DNA from: Acipenser ruthenus | Lineage: Eukaryota; Chordata; Actinopteri; Acipenseriformes; Acipenseridae | Reading direction: 5' to 3' | Length of the DNA stretch: 64,000 nt | Assembly (NCBI RefSeq): GCF_902713425.1 | Contig: NC_081198.1 | Location: 21,373,188-21,437,187 of the forward strand | In this document: piece after piece, positions 1 through 7,810 of the stretch | Layout of the letters: each line of letters begins with the position of its first letter | How positions within the stretch are numbered: the stretch's first letter is position 1 | The notes under the pieces: model-generated | Database searches by the model: none | Seen by the model: the letters and a program-made list of their open reading frames with translations, nothing else | What the model was told of the DNA's origin: nothing | Made by a program: the position numbers and the translations under genes

Positions 1-565
1 CACACAGGGAGAAATCAGATATTACGGAGGACAAAACTCTACTAGAGCGGTCGTTGCGTGGCCTGCTCCGGTCTACGTCCCTCAGAGCACAATTGAAGTC
101 ACCTGACACGATGACGGGTACGTTCCCCAGCAGGAGTGGACGCAGCTGTGGAAAAAATTGAACTCTTTCGTTTTGGTTAGTGGGTGCGTAGACATTGACC
201 AGTCTGAGGGGAGTGTTGTTGTATGTCACATCCACGCTCAGAATTCTACCAGGTTCTACCTCCCTGCTGCTGCGGGAGGTAATAAATGGGTTTTTAAACA
301 GGATACCTACTCCGTCGGCTCTGGCTATGTTGGAGCCCGACCAGAAGGAGTCCCCCAGGGTCCAACTCTCCTTCAGGTCCCTATAATCAGGGCTCGACGA
401 AATACCACACTCCTGCAGAAAGATGAGATCTGCTTTCAAGTTAGCTAGATAGTTTAGTACATCAAATCTTTTTTGTGTCTCCCTGATGCTCCTGACATTA
501 ACAGACACACATATCAGGGCCATCAGGGTAGCTAACAAGAAAAGGAGTCGCTGCGTCCACCCCAT
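1..565 (-). CDS. LINE ORF2, N-terminal part (K0, cut by window edge)
   Basis: Open frame of about 188 codons covering the start of the APE endonuclease domain: the NVRS motif, FLQEC with the catalytic Glu, and SGDFN, followed by the window edge. The start ATG (563-565) lies 5 nt after the ORF1 stop (571-573), as in the other copies. The rest of the protein lies outside the window, so its integrity is unknown. Confidence 0.9.
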   Translation of the reverse strand, partial: MGWTQRLLFLLATLMALICVSVNVRSIRETQKRFDVLNYLANLKADLIFLQECGISSSPDYRDLKESWTLGDSFWSGSNIARADGVGILFKNPFITSRSSREVEPGRILSVDVTYNNTPLRLVNVYAPTNQNERVQFFPQLRPLLLGNVPVIVSGDFNCALRDVDRSRPRNDRSSRVLSSVISDFSLC

Positions 566-570
566 AGCGA

Positions 571-820
571 CTATGATTGGGAGGTCGGGACACTCTTCCT
601 ACTCTTAGCTCTACGCTTGCTTCGAGGGGGCTTGGGCTTATTTGCAACTCCCATCACCCCTGAGAAGGTACTCACTGCTGCCTCGTCCAAGAAGGCACCG
701 TCTTTATATGCACAGTACGTGGAGTTGTTGGGGCTATTCAACTCCCCACAAGGTAAGTCTGGTGGAACTTGCTCAGGGCCCCTCGGAACGTGTGGGTCAG
801 CTTTGTCCTGGGGGGGGGGT
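571..820 (-). pseudogene. LINE ORF1 C-terminal remnant (K0)
   Basis: About 80 C-terminal codons of ORF1, ending in a basic tail (KRRAKSRKS). The remnant stops at the G-run that encodes Pro-Pro in complete copies. Beyond it the sequence jumps to the element's 5' tip. Confidence 0.85.
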
Positions 821-857
821 TAGTGGCAATGCCACTACCCTCTAAACCTTAGTCTTA

Positions 858-893
858 GAAAGATTTATTCGAACTGAAGAGAAGCCAGAGTAT
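858..893 (-). other. U5 snRNA-like 5' tip of K0
   Basis: On the minus strand this block starts ATACTCTGGCTTCTCTTCAG and runs on through a U5-like AAATCTTTC. Compared from memory with vertebrate U5 snRNA, nt 1-36 match with about three substitutions. After nt 36 the invariant U5 loop I (GCCUUUUAC) is absent. The block begins at U5 nucleotide +1 and directly abuts U2 spacer. The same block sits at every LINE 5' end in the window. Confidence 0.65.
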
Positions 894-1010
894 ATGGCTG
901 GCTAAGAAGGACCTGGCATAGGGACATGTTCCACCACACTTGTCTGGTTAGCTGCATGCTCCCAGGAAACAAACTGCTGCTGTCTACATCATCACCACAT
1001 GTGAATAAAA

Positions 1011-1109
1011 GAAAGAAAGACAGCAAGAAAGAAAGAGAGAAAGAAAGAGAGAAAGAGAGAAAGAAAGAGAGAAAGAAAGAAAGAGAGAGAGAAAGAAAAA
1101 AAAAAGAAG
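1011..1109. repeat. GAAA/GAGA microsatellite
   Basis: About 99 bp of mixed GAAA and GAGA repeats ending in an A-run, in the spacer 3' of U2. Its forward-strand translation (Lys/Glu/Arg repeats) is not a gene. Confidence 0.95.
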
Positions 1110-1221
1110 TAAAACGGCGGGAAAACTTGCATCAACACTGGCACTCTCCCTCCAGCAGGGGTAGACAAAATGCTCACAGGAGAGATCCAGATCTGACTTT
1201 GACCAACGTTAGAGAAAGGTG

Positions 1222-1366
1222 TGCACCGTTCCCGGAGGTACTGCAATACCGGGCCCATGCGTGGAGTAGCAAGCCCCTGTTCCATCTCCCGATTCCAAAA
1301 ATCAATTTAATATATGGTCCCCTGATAGGGGACGTATCAGATATTAAACTGATAAGAACAGATACT
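1222..1366 (-). pseudogene. U2 snRNA 3' fragment at the K1 3' junction
   Basis: U2 from nt 35 (AGTATCTG) to its 3' end, with the 3' box still present at about 1192-1207. The first 34 nt and the promoter are missing. A 6-nt deletion in the 3' stem region is shared only with the fragment at 7666-7810, so the two arose by duplication. Confidence 0.93.
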
Positions 1367-2009
1367 CCTTTATTGAGATTTTACATTTTTTACATTTACA
1401 CCCATTCGTTTTTTTCATTCATTTTACATTTCTTTTAAAGATGACATTCATGCATACAGACATACATTTTGTTTTAAAAGCATTTAAAATACATTTAAAA
1501 ACACCAAGACAATTGTGCTTTGTACATGGTTAAAACAGACACAGATTAAAATCAACATGAAAAAAACCTGTGCTGCTTTAAAAGTGACTGGAAAAAAAGA
1601 ACCATCTATAAAAAACCAGTGTTTGTGAGGGCCGGGGAGTGCTCTCTAAAAAAGTTCAAAAGTGAACATAAAACTAGATCTAAAACAGGGACAGGGGAAA
1701 AGGGACAGTGTATAGAACAGTGAGTTAAAATTCTAAAATTTTAAAACACTTAAAATGTAACTTTTAATAGTTTACATTAAAAATCTTAAGATACATAAAA
1801 CAAAACAAAACAAAATCAAATAAAACATTCAACGTAAATCAAATAAAAGTCCATAAAACTGAAACAAAAGACTACATAAAACCAGGGCACCGTTGAAAAA
1901 CGGTCATGCCAGCTAAAAAGGGCGGAATGCTGGCATGACAAAATAAATAAAAGGCTTAGCGGTGCCCCGTAGTCCCGCTCCTAGGAGCTAGCGGTTCCAG
2001 TTTTTTCCT
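1367..2009 (-). other. LINE 3' UTR (K1) with structured RNA element
   Basis: No gene here. Just after the ORF2 stop lie a 12-bp palindrome (1977-1988) and a compact foldable block. An outer 8-bp stem (1885-1892 with 1960-1967) encloses a perfect 9-bp stem (1905-1913 with 1929-1937) and an alternative 6-bp hairpin next to it. The rest is T-rich in the sense strand. The UTR ends with AATAAA two nt before the U2 junction. The structured block recurs in the other 3' UTRs and could be an RT recognition element, as known for other LINEs; that role is inference. Confidence 0.75.
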
Positions 2010-5000
2010 TTATTCCATCTTCACGTCCTGAAGTCCGGCGATCCTCCACTCCGCGCAGGCCTTGTCCTTCCCGAGGGTCCGGATGTCCAGAATTACAAAG
2101 TCCTTGATAAGAGTTTGTGCCCTTCTGGTCGTGGTGATAGTGTCTAGCTCCTGCTTGTGATAGACACAGACGTTACGGCCTTCCCACAGGATCTGCTTGA
2201 CAACATTGATGACACGCCAAACACACTTAGCTGTGCTGGTAGTGATTCCTCCCGCAGGCCCATAGAGCACAGTCTCAGTGGTCATCTTGGCCGTGTCAGC
2301 AAACCTGTTTAGGAAGACAGAGACAGAGAGCCAGACACTGCCAGCCACATCACACTCCCAGAAGATATGGGCTGGTGTTTCTCTCTTGCGGCACTTTGCA
2401 TAGGGGCATGTTTCTACTTGGGCTAGTCCCCTCCTGAACATGAACGCTCGAGTGGGGAGTGCACTGTGGACGGTGTTCCATGCTATATCCTTCTGGACAT
2501 TACTGAGGCAGCTGTGAGACACATTCTCCCAGATTTTTTGGCTTTGGGTGAGGGAGAAAGTAGCTACTTTTTCAATTTCCTGGGAACCGGCAAGATATTT
2601 AGTTACAGCCTTGTATTCCCAGGAGGCCAATTTTGCTTTATCTAAGCCCAATTTATATATAGTGTCCCTTAAGGTTCTATAATACAATGGGGGGTCCCAG
2701 GAGTACAGCACGGTGTTATCAATAGTGCAGAGGCCCAAGGCCCTGAGACAGGTGGCAAAATAGAAACGATTCATGTAACATACCTTCCTGTCCAGGGCCT
2801 GGATGTTCTTGATAGTTTGCGTGAGCCCCTGCACTCGGGTGAGCTGCACAACGTCCGGGACCCCCTTACCTCCCTTCTTGTCGGCTTTACTCAGAGTGGC
2901 TCGCTTTACCCTCTCCATCTTGCTGCCCCAGATAAAGCGGTGGATAATGCGGTCCACCACTTTTTTGGTGGTCCTGTCTGGGGGAAAGATTTTTCCTACA
3001 TAAGAGAGGATGGGGAACAGTATAGACTTGGTTATTAATACTCTACCCGTCATTGTTAAGGATCTTGTGCTCCATCCGCCAATCTTTTTACGGACCTGGT
3101 TAATGGCCGCCGTCCAGCTCTGGGCCCCCGAGCTATTGTTCTCGAAAATGAGGCCCAGAATCTTGATTTTGTCCTTTTTGACAGGGTACATGTCCGACAG
3201 TTCCCTATCTACCTGCCAATTTTTAGACACGTAGACTTCGCTCTTGGACTTATTAATCACTGCCCCGGTCGCCGTGCAGTACTTCTCAAGGATATTACTA
3301 ATCCGAGGTACCGACGATGTGTTGGTGCAAATGAGTGACACATCGTCCATATATGCTGTTGTTTTGACCTGGACCCCGTTGGATCCAGGCAGCTGGAAAC
3401 CAGTTATATTGGTATCCCTACGAATTGCCTGCAGGAGGGGTTCAATGCACACGACATATAGCAGTGGGGATAGTGGGCAACCCTGTCTGACCCCTGACTG
3501 GATAGATATTTTACCAGTCAGGTGCCTGTTCACCAAGACTCGGGTACTAATGTTTGTATATATGGTTTTAACCCACTCCCTAAGTCCAGGAGCGAATTTC
3601 ATCTGGTCCATCACTTTGTACATATATTCATGGCTTACCCTATCGAACGCCTTCTCCTGGTCAAGGTTGAACAGGCAGAGGGGATGGTTCCGTTCTCTAG
3701 AATAAGCCAGAATGTCCCTTGTTAACATTAAAATATCCGTGATGGACCTCCCTGGGACGCCACAAGCCTGGTCGGGGCCAATGACCAAAGGGAGGTGTAC
3801 TTGTAGCCGGAGCATCAGAGCTTTGGCTAGTATCTTGTAATCCACGCAAAGGAGGCTGATCGGGCGCCAATTCCGTAGATCTTTAACTTCCCCTTTCTTA
3901 TGAAGGAGAGTAATTACACTCTCCCGCATAGAAGGGCCCAACCGCTTCTCCCTGTAGACCGCTCTGTAGACCTCCGCTAAATGGACTTTTAGCGTGTCCC
4001 AAAAAAGATGGTAATACTCACCCGGGATGCCATCTGGACCTGGCGTCTTACCGGTGTTCATGGTCTTAACCGCCTGAGTGAGCTCCTCCAGCGTGAGTTC
4101 TGGGTCCTTCTCCTCCTCCTCCTCGTCCCGCACTGAGTCAGGCTCCAACTGGCTCAGGAACCACTCTATCAGGGTGTCATCTGTAGCTTTGATGTTATAC
4201 AGGTCCCTATAGAAGTTCTCTACCACTTTTTTCACTCCCTCACTATCCTCTACTATCCTCCCCCTGCTGTCGAGCATGGAGGACATCAAGTGCCGCTTCT
4301 CCCTCGTTTTCTGGAAGAAGAAGCGAGTACACTTTTCGTCTTCCTCCATTTTTTGCACTTTTGCATTGTGCATGACCTTTCGTTGTTCCTCCCTACAAAG
4401 CACTGAAAGATCTAGCTTGGTCTGGGCTATCTCGTCGCTTACAGGGAACCCCCGAAGCTGAAGCAGGCTCAGACGCTGGAGGGCAGCATTCAGGTATTTA
4501 TATTTGGCCCTCCTTTCTTTTGCTTTCCTCTTGCCTGCTGCTATGAAATAACCCTTAGTTCTCATTTTGACCATCTCCCACCACTCTATAGGGGAGTTGA
4601 ATAGGTCACGCAAAGTGGTCCACTCAACAAGCCTGCTCTTATAGGCTGCAGCTATGGAGGGGTCATCGAGTAAGGAGGTGTTTAATTTCCAGACCCCTGA
4701 CCCCATCTGGGAGGTCTGAGGGACCTGCAATGTTACCTGCAGGAGCCTATGGTCAGAGAAGAAGACGGCCTGGGTGTCTACTGCCGTCTTCGTAAGGGAG
4801 CTGGTATGCAGGACGAGATCTATACGGGAGAAGGAGGTCCCAGATGAGCTCACCCAGGTAAAGGGAGGCACCAGGTCCTTACCTGCATCACACAGGGAGA
4901 AATCAGATATTACGGAGGACAAAACTCTACTAGAGCGGTCGTTGCGTGGCCTGCTCCGGTCTACGTCCCTCAGAGCACAATTGAAGTCACCTGACACGAT

Positions 5001-5453
5001 GACGGGTACGTTCCCCAGCAGGAGTGGACGCAGCTGTGGAAAAAATTGAACTCTTTCGTTTTGGTTAGTGGGTGCGTAGACATTGACCAGTCTGAGGGGA
5101 GTGTTGTTGTATGTCACATCCACGCTCAGAATTCTACCAGGTTCTACCTCCCTGCTGCTGCGGGAGGTAATAAATGGGTTTTTAAACAGGATACCTACTC
5201 CGTCGGCTCTGGCTATGTTGGAGCCCGACCAGAAGGAGTCCCCCAGGGTCCAACTCTCCTTCAGGTCCCTATAATCAGGGCTCGACGAAATACCACACTC
5301 CTGCAGAAAGATGAGATCTGCTTTCAAGTTAGCTAGATAGTTTAGTACATCAAATCTTTTTTGTGTCTCCCTGATGCTCCTGACATTAACAGACACACAT
5401 ATCAGGGCCATCAGGGTAGCTAACAAGAAAAGGAGTCGCTGCGTCCACCCCAT
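2010..5453 (-). CDS. LINE ORF2 protein: APE endonuclease / reverse transcriptase (K1, intact)
   Basis: A 1147-aa retrotransposon polyprotein that would nick the U2 target and reverse transcribe the element RNA from the nick. Residues about 20-240 form the APE endonuclease: N23, E52 in FLQEC, G155-D156-F157-N158, D212, and S233-D234-H235. The central RT has motif A with catalytic D598 (LDQEKAFD), motif B GVRQGCPLSP, and motif C YMDD (Y701, D703, D704). A C-terminal zinc knuckle has C1016, C1021, H1029 and C1034. The start ATG lies 5 nt after the ORF1 stop, which suggests termination-reinitiation. The stop overlaps an AATAAA. Apparent catalytic residues are all present. Family (Tx1 clade, Keno-like) is inferred from domain order and target. 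Confidence 0.95.
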   Translation of the reverse strand: MGWTQRLLFLLATLMALICVSVNVRSIRETQKRFDVLNYLANLKADLIFLQECGISSSPDYRDLKESWTLGDSFWSGSNIARADGVGILFKNPFITSRSSREVEPGRILSVDVTYNNTPLRLVNVYAPTNQNERVQFFPQLRPLLLGNVPVIVSGDFNCALRDVDRSRPRNDRSSRVLSSVISDFSLCDAGKDLVPPFTWVSSSGTSFSRIDLVLHTSSLTKTAVDTQAVFFSDHRLLQVTLQVPQTSQMGSGVWKLNTSLLDDPSIAAAYKSRLVEWTTLRDLFNSPIEWWEMVKMRTKGYFIAAGKRKAKERRAKYKYLNAALQRLSLLQLRGFPVSDEIAQTKLDLSVLCREEQRKVMHNAKVQKMEEDEKCTRFFFQKTREKRHLMSSMLDSRGRIVEDSEGVKKVVENFYRDLYNIKATDDTLIEWFLSQLEPDSVRDEEEEEKDPELTLEELTQAVKTMNTGKTPGPDGIPGEYYHLFWDTLKVHLAEVYRAVYREKRLGPSMRESVITLLHKKGEVKDLRNWRPISLLCVDYKILAKALMLRLQVHLPLVIGPDQACGVPGRSITDILMLTRDILAYSRERNHPLCLFNLDQEKAFDRVSHEYMYKVMDQMKFAPGLREWVKTIYTNISTRVLVNRHLTGKISIQSGVRQGCPLSPLLYVVCIEPLLQAIRRDTNITGFQLPGSNGVQVKTTAYMDDVSLICTNTSSVPRISNILEKYCTATGAVINKSKSEVYVSKNWQVDRELSDMYPVKKDKIKILGLIFENNSSGAQSWTAAINQVRKKIGGWSTRSLTMTGRVLITKSILFPILSYVGKIFPPDRTTKKVVDRIIHRFIWGSKMERVKRATLSKADKKGGKGVPDVVQLTRVQGLTQTIKNIQALDRKVCYMNRFYFATCLRALGLCTIDNTVLYSWDPPLYYRTLRDTIYKLGLDKAKLASWEYKAVTKYLAGSQEIEKVATFSLTQSQKIWENVSHSCLSNVQKDIAWNTVHSALPTRAFMFRRGLAQVETCPYAKCRKRETPAHIFWECDVAGSVWLSVSVFLNRFADTAKMTTETVLYGPAGGITTSTAKCVWRVINVVKQILWEGRNVCVYHKQELDTITTTRRAQTLIKDFVILDIRTLGKDKACAEWRIAGLQDVKME

Positions 5454-5458
5454 AGCGA

Positions 5459-5708
5459 CTATGATTGGGAGGTCGGGACACTCTTCCTACTCTTAGCTCT
5501 ACGCTTGCTTCGAGGGGGCTTGGGCTTATTTGCAACTCCCATCACCCCTGAGAAGGTACTCACTGCTGCCTCGTCCAAGAAGGCACCGTCTTTATATGCA
5601 CAGTACGTGGAGTTGTTGGGGCTATTCAACTCCCCACAAGGTAAGTCTGGTGGAACTTGCTCAGGGCCCCTCGGAACGTGTGGGTCAGCTTTGTCCTGGG
5701 GGGGGGGT
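5459..5708 (-). pseudogene. LINE ORF1 C-terminal remnant (K1)
   Basis: The last 80 or so codons of ORF1, truncated at the same G-run as in K0 and then joined to the element's 5' tip. The zinc knuckles are lost, so this copy depends on ORF1 protein from elsewhere. Confidence 0.88.
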
Positions 5709-5745
5709 TAGTGGCAATGCCACTACCCTCTAAACCTTAGTCTTA

Positions 5746-5781
5746 GAAAGATTTATTCGAACTGAAGAGAAGCCAGAGTAT
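5746..5781 (-). other. U5 snRNA-like 5' tip of K1
   Basis: Same block as at 858-893, starting at U5 +1 and abutting U2 spacer. In K0 and K1 the tip is followed on its 3' side by only 30 or so bp of element sequence before the ORF1 remnant. Confidence 0.65.
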
Positions 5782-5898
5782 ATGGCTGGCTAAGAAGGAC
5801 CTGGCATAGGGACATGTTCCACCACACTTGTCTGGTTAGCTGCATGCTCCCAGGAAACAAACTGCTGCTGTCTACATCATCACCACATGTGAATAAAA

Positions 5899-5970
5899 GA
5901 AAGAAAGACAGCAAGAAAGAAAGAGAGAAAGAAAAAGAAAGAAAGAAAGAGAGAAAGAAAAAAAAAGAAG
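5899..5970. repeat. GAAA/GAGA microsatellite (short class)
   Basis: About 72 bp. The short class is typical of the spacer directly next to a LINE 5' end. It includes an AAAAAGAAAG variant shared with the tract at 57610. Confidence 0.95.
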
Positions 5971-6052
5971 TAAAACGGCGGGAAAACTTGCATCAACACT
6001 GGCACTCTCCCTCCAGCAGGGGTAGACAAAATGCTCACAGGAGAGATCCAGA

Positions 6053-6068
6053 TCTGACTTTGACCAAC
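6053..6068 (-). terminator. snRNA 3' box of U2-1
   Basis: The minus strand reads GTTGGTCAAAGTCAGA, 15 nt past the RNA 3' end. It fits the metazoan 3' box GTTTN(0-3)AAARNNAGA in the AAARNNAGA half and directs Integrator-dependent 3'-end formation in the known family. Confidence 0.75.
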
Positions 6069-6082
6069 GTTAGAGAAAGGTG

Positions 6083-6267
6083 TGCACCGTTCCCGGAGGT
6101 ACTGCAATACCGGGCCGATGCGTGGAGTGGACGGAGCAAGCCCCTGTTCCATCTCCCGATTCCAAAAATCAATTTAATATATGGTCCAATGATAGGGGAC
6201 GTATCAGATATTAAACTGATAAGAACAGATACTACACTTGATCTTAGCCAAAAGGCCGAGAAGCGAT
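6083..6267 (-). ncRNA. RNU2: U2 spliceosomal snRNA (U2-1)
   Basis: Complete 185-nt U2 gene. The 5' end ATCGCTTCTCGGCCTTTTGG, the branch-point recognition GTAGTA at nt 33-38, the Sm-type site ATTTTTGG and the 3' stem-loop ending GGTGCAC are all recognisable. U2 pairs with the intron branch site in the U2 snRNP. A PSE-like element lies at -43 to -65 and a 3' box 15 nt downstream. This copy and U2-9 carry CATTGGACC in place of CAGGGGACC, which shortens stem IIa from 6 to about 4 pairs, so it may be a less active variant. Confidence 0.96.
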
Positions 6268-6309
6268 GGCGACTTGGCCCTTGCCCGGGGCCCCCCAGCC
6301 CGGACGGCA

Positions 6310-6523
6310 CAGGGGGATTCAAAGGTGGGTGCAAAATTTCAAGCACAAGCAGACCCCAAAAAAACGGGCTGCTGCTTCCAGAGGGGAAATGTGCAATTTA
6401 AGCAGGAGAAAACAAAACAAAGCAAAAACACACACATAACACCAAAAACAAAACATAAACTGGCGGAGTGCGTCTTACAAATAGTCATGCCAAGCTGCTA
6501 TGCTGTGCAAGGTGCCTTGGGTA
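6310..6523 (-). promoter_or_regulatory. U2-1 promoter: PSE and distal element
   Basis: The PSE candidate is at 6310-6332 (minus GCACCCACCTTTGAATCCCC), -43 to -65 from U2 +1. There is no TATA box, as expected for a Pol II snRNA gene. Distal candidates are an octamer-like ATTTGTAA at -208 to -215 (6475-6482) and a ZNF143/Staf-like TACCCAAGGCACCTTGCA at -239 to -256 (6506-6523). Position supports them more than exact sequence does. Confidence 0.6.
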
Positions 6524-6664
6524 ACTACAACTGTGCCTCGCTGGCTGGCTGGCTTGCTAAGAAGGTCCTGGCATAGGGACATGTTCCACCACACTTGTCT
6601 GGTTAGCTGCATGCTCCCAGGAAACAACCTGCTGCTGTCTACATCATCACCACATGTGAATAAA

Positions 6665-6759
6665 AGAAAGAAAGACAGCAAGAAAGAAAGAGAGAAAGAA
6701 AGACAGCAAGAAAGAAAGAGAGAGAGAAAGAAAGAAAGAGAGAAAGAAAAAAAAAGAAG
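6665..6759. repeat. GAAA/GAGA microsatellite (long class)
   Basis: About 95 bp, with an internal GACAGC interruption that appears twice in this tract. Confidence 0.95.
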
Positions 6760-6841
6760 TAAAACGGCGGGAAAACTTGCATCAACACTGGCACTCTCCC
6801 TCCAGCAGGGGTAGACAAAATGCTCACAGGAGAGATCCAGA

Positions 6842-6857
6842 TCTGACTTTGACCAAC
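6842..6857 (-). terminator. snRNA 3' box of U2-2
   Basis: Identical to the motif at 6053-6068, at the same distance from its gene. Confidence 0.75.
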
Positions 6858-6871
6858 GTTAGAGAAAGGTG

Positions 6872-7056
6872 TGCACCGTTCCCGGAGGTACTGCAATACC
6901 GGGCCGATGCATGGAGTGGACGGAGCAAGCCCCTGTTCCATCTCCCGATTCCAAAAATCAATTTAATATATGGTCCCCTGATAAGGGACGTATCAGATAT
7001 TAAACTGATAAGAACAGATACTACACTTGATCTTAGCCAAAAGGCCGAGAAGCGAT
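6872..7056 (-). ncRNA. RNU2: U2 spliceosomal snRNA (U2-2)
   Basis: Complete U2 gene 789 bp from U2-1, which defines the unit length. The stem IIa region has one change (GATAAGGGAC on the plus strand), which turns a G-C pair into a likely G-U wobble. A second change is in the 3' stem (GATGCATGG). Confidence 0.96.
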
Positions 7057-7098
7057 GGCGACTTGGCCCTTGCCCGGGGCCCCCCAGCCCGGACGGCA

Positions 7099-7312
7099 CA
7101 GGGGGATTCAAAGGTGGGTGCAAAATTCCAAGCACAAGCAGACCCCAAAAAAACGGGCTGCTGCTTCCAGAGGGGAAATGTGCAATTTAAGCAGGAGAAA
7201 ACAAAACAAAGCAAAAACACACACATAACACCAAAAACAAAACATAAACTGGCGGAGTGCGTCTTACAAATAGTCATGCCAAGCTGCTATGCTGTGCAAG
7301 GTGCCTTGGGTA
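7099..7312 (-). promoter_or_regulatory. U2-2 promoter: PSE and distal element
   Basis: PSE-like block at 7099-7121, with octamer-like and Staf-like motifs near 7264-7271 and 7295-7312, all at the U2-1 spacing. Confidence 0.58.
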
Positions 7313-7454
7313 ACTACAACTGTGCCTCGCTGGCTGGCTGGCTTGCTAAGAAGGTCCTGGCATAGGGACATGTTCCACCACACTTGTCTGGTTAGCTGCA
7401 TGCTCCCAGGAAACAACCTGCTGCTGTCTACATCATCACCACATGTGAATAAAA

Positions 7455-7553
7455 GAAAGAAAGACAGCAAGAAAGAAAGAGAGAAAGAAAGAGAGAAAGA
7501 GAGAAAGAAAGAGAGAAAGAAAGAAAGAGAGAGAGAAAGAAAAAAAAAAGAAG
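7455..7553. repeat. GAAA/GAGA microsatellite (long class)
   Basis: About 99 bp, matching the tract at 1011 in length and pattern. This supports duplication of the block next to K1 and K2. Confidence 0.95.
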
Positions 7554-7665
7554 TAAAACGGCGGGAAAACTTGCATCAACACTGGCACTCTCCCTCCAGC
7601 AGGGGTAGACAAAATGCTCACAGGAGAGATCCAGATCTGACTTTGACCAACGTTAGAGAAAGGTG

Positions 7666-7810
7666 TGCACCGTTCCCGGAGGTACTGCAATACCGGGCCC
7701 ATGCGTGGAGTAGCAAGCCCCTGTTCCATCTCCCGATTCCAAAAATCAATTTAATATATGGTCCCCTGATAGGGGACGTATCAGATATTAAACTGATAAG
7801 AACAGATACT
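7666..7810 (-). pseudogene. U2 snRNA 3' fragment at the K2 3' junction
   Basis: U2 nt 35 to the 3' end with the same 6-nt deletion as the fragment at 1222. The 3' box is kept at about 7636-7651. No 5' half and no promoter. Confidence 0.93.

Larger units (their letters stand above)
1..893 (-). mobile_element. Keno-like LINE copy K0 (partial, 5' truncated)
   Basis: The window opens inside the ORF2 endonuclease domain of this copy, read on the minus strand. Position 1 corresponds to 4889 in K1, and the two copies are nearly identical from there to their 5' ends. Going 5' on the minus strand it holds the ORF2 start (ATG at 563-565), the last 80 or so codons of ORF1, and then a breakpoint at a G-run near 820. 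Most of ORF1 and the 5' UTR are lost, but the U5-like 5' tip (858-893) is kept. K0 and K1 share the breakpoint, so they come from one duplicated deletion product. Confidence 0.9.
1367..5781 (-). mobile_element. Keno-like LINE copy K1 (5' truncated, ORF2 intact)
   Basis: On the minus strand: U5-like tip (5746-5781), a short 5' remnant, an ORF1 C-terminal remnant, complete ORF2 and the 3' UTR, ending ...AATAAAGG directly before U2 nt 35. APE endonuclease, L1-type RT and insertion in U2 place it in the Tx1 clade, most likely Keno. Utopia, the other U2-targeting lineage, uses a restriction-like endonuclease and is excluded by the APE domain. There is no poly(A) tail and no visible target-site duplication. 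Confidence 0.88.

Noticed and set aside
858-893. A functional U5 snRNA gene
   Set aside because: Only the first 36 nt match, loop I and the Sm site are missing, and no PSE is seen at the right distance upstream.
1011-1109. Forward-strand reading frames rich in Lys/Glu/Arg and reverse frames rich in Phe/Ser/Leu over the GA-rich tracts
   Set aside because: They are translations of a simple repeat and of antisense U2, recur at each tract, and show no start context or protein-like composition.
1011-1109. CRISPR-like array or satellite with spacers
   Set aside because: The tracts are short tetranucleotide microsatellites without unique spacers.
2803-3725. Forward-strand open frames of 60-150 codons opposite ORF2
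   Set aside because: Antisense shadows of the RT gene: they recur only where ORF2 is present and change with it.
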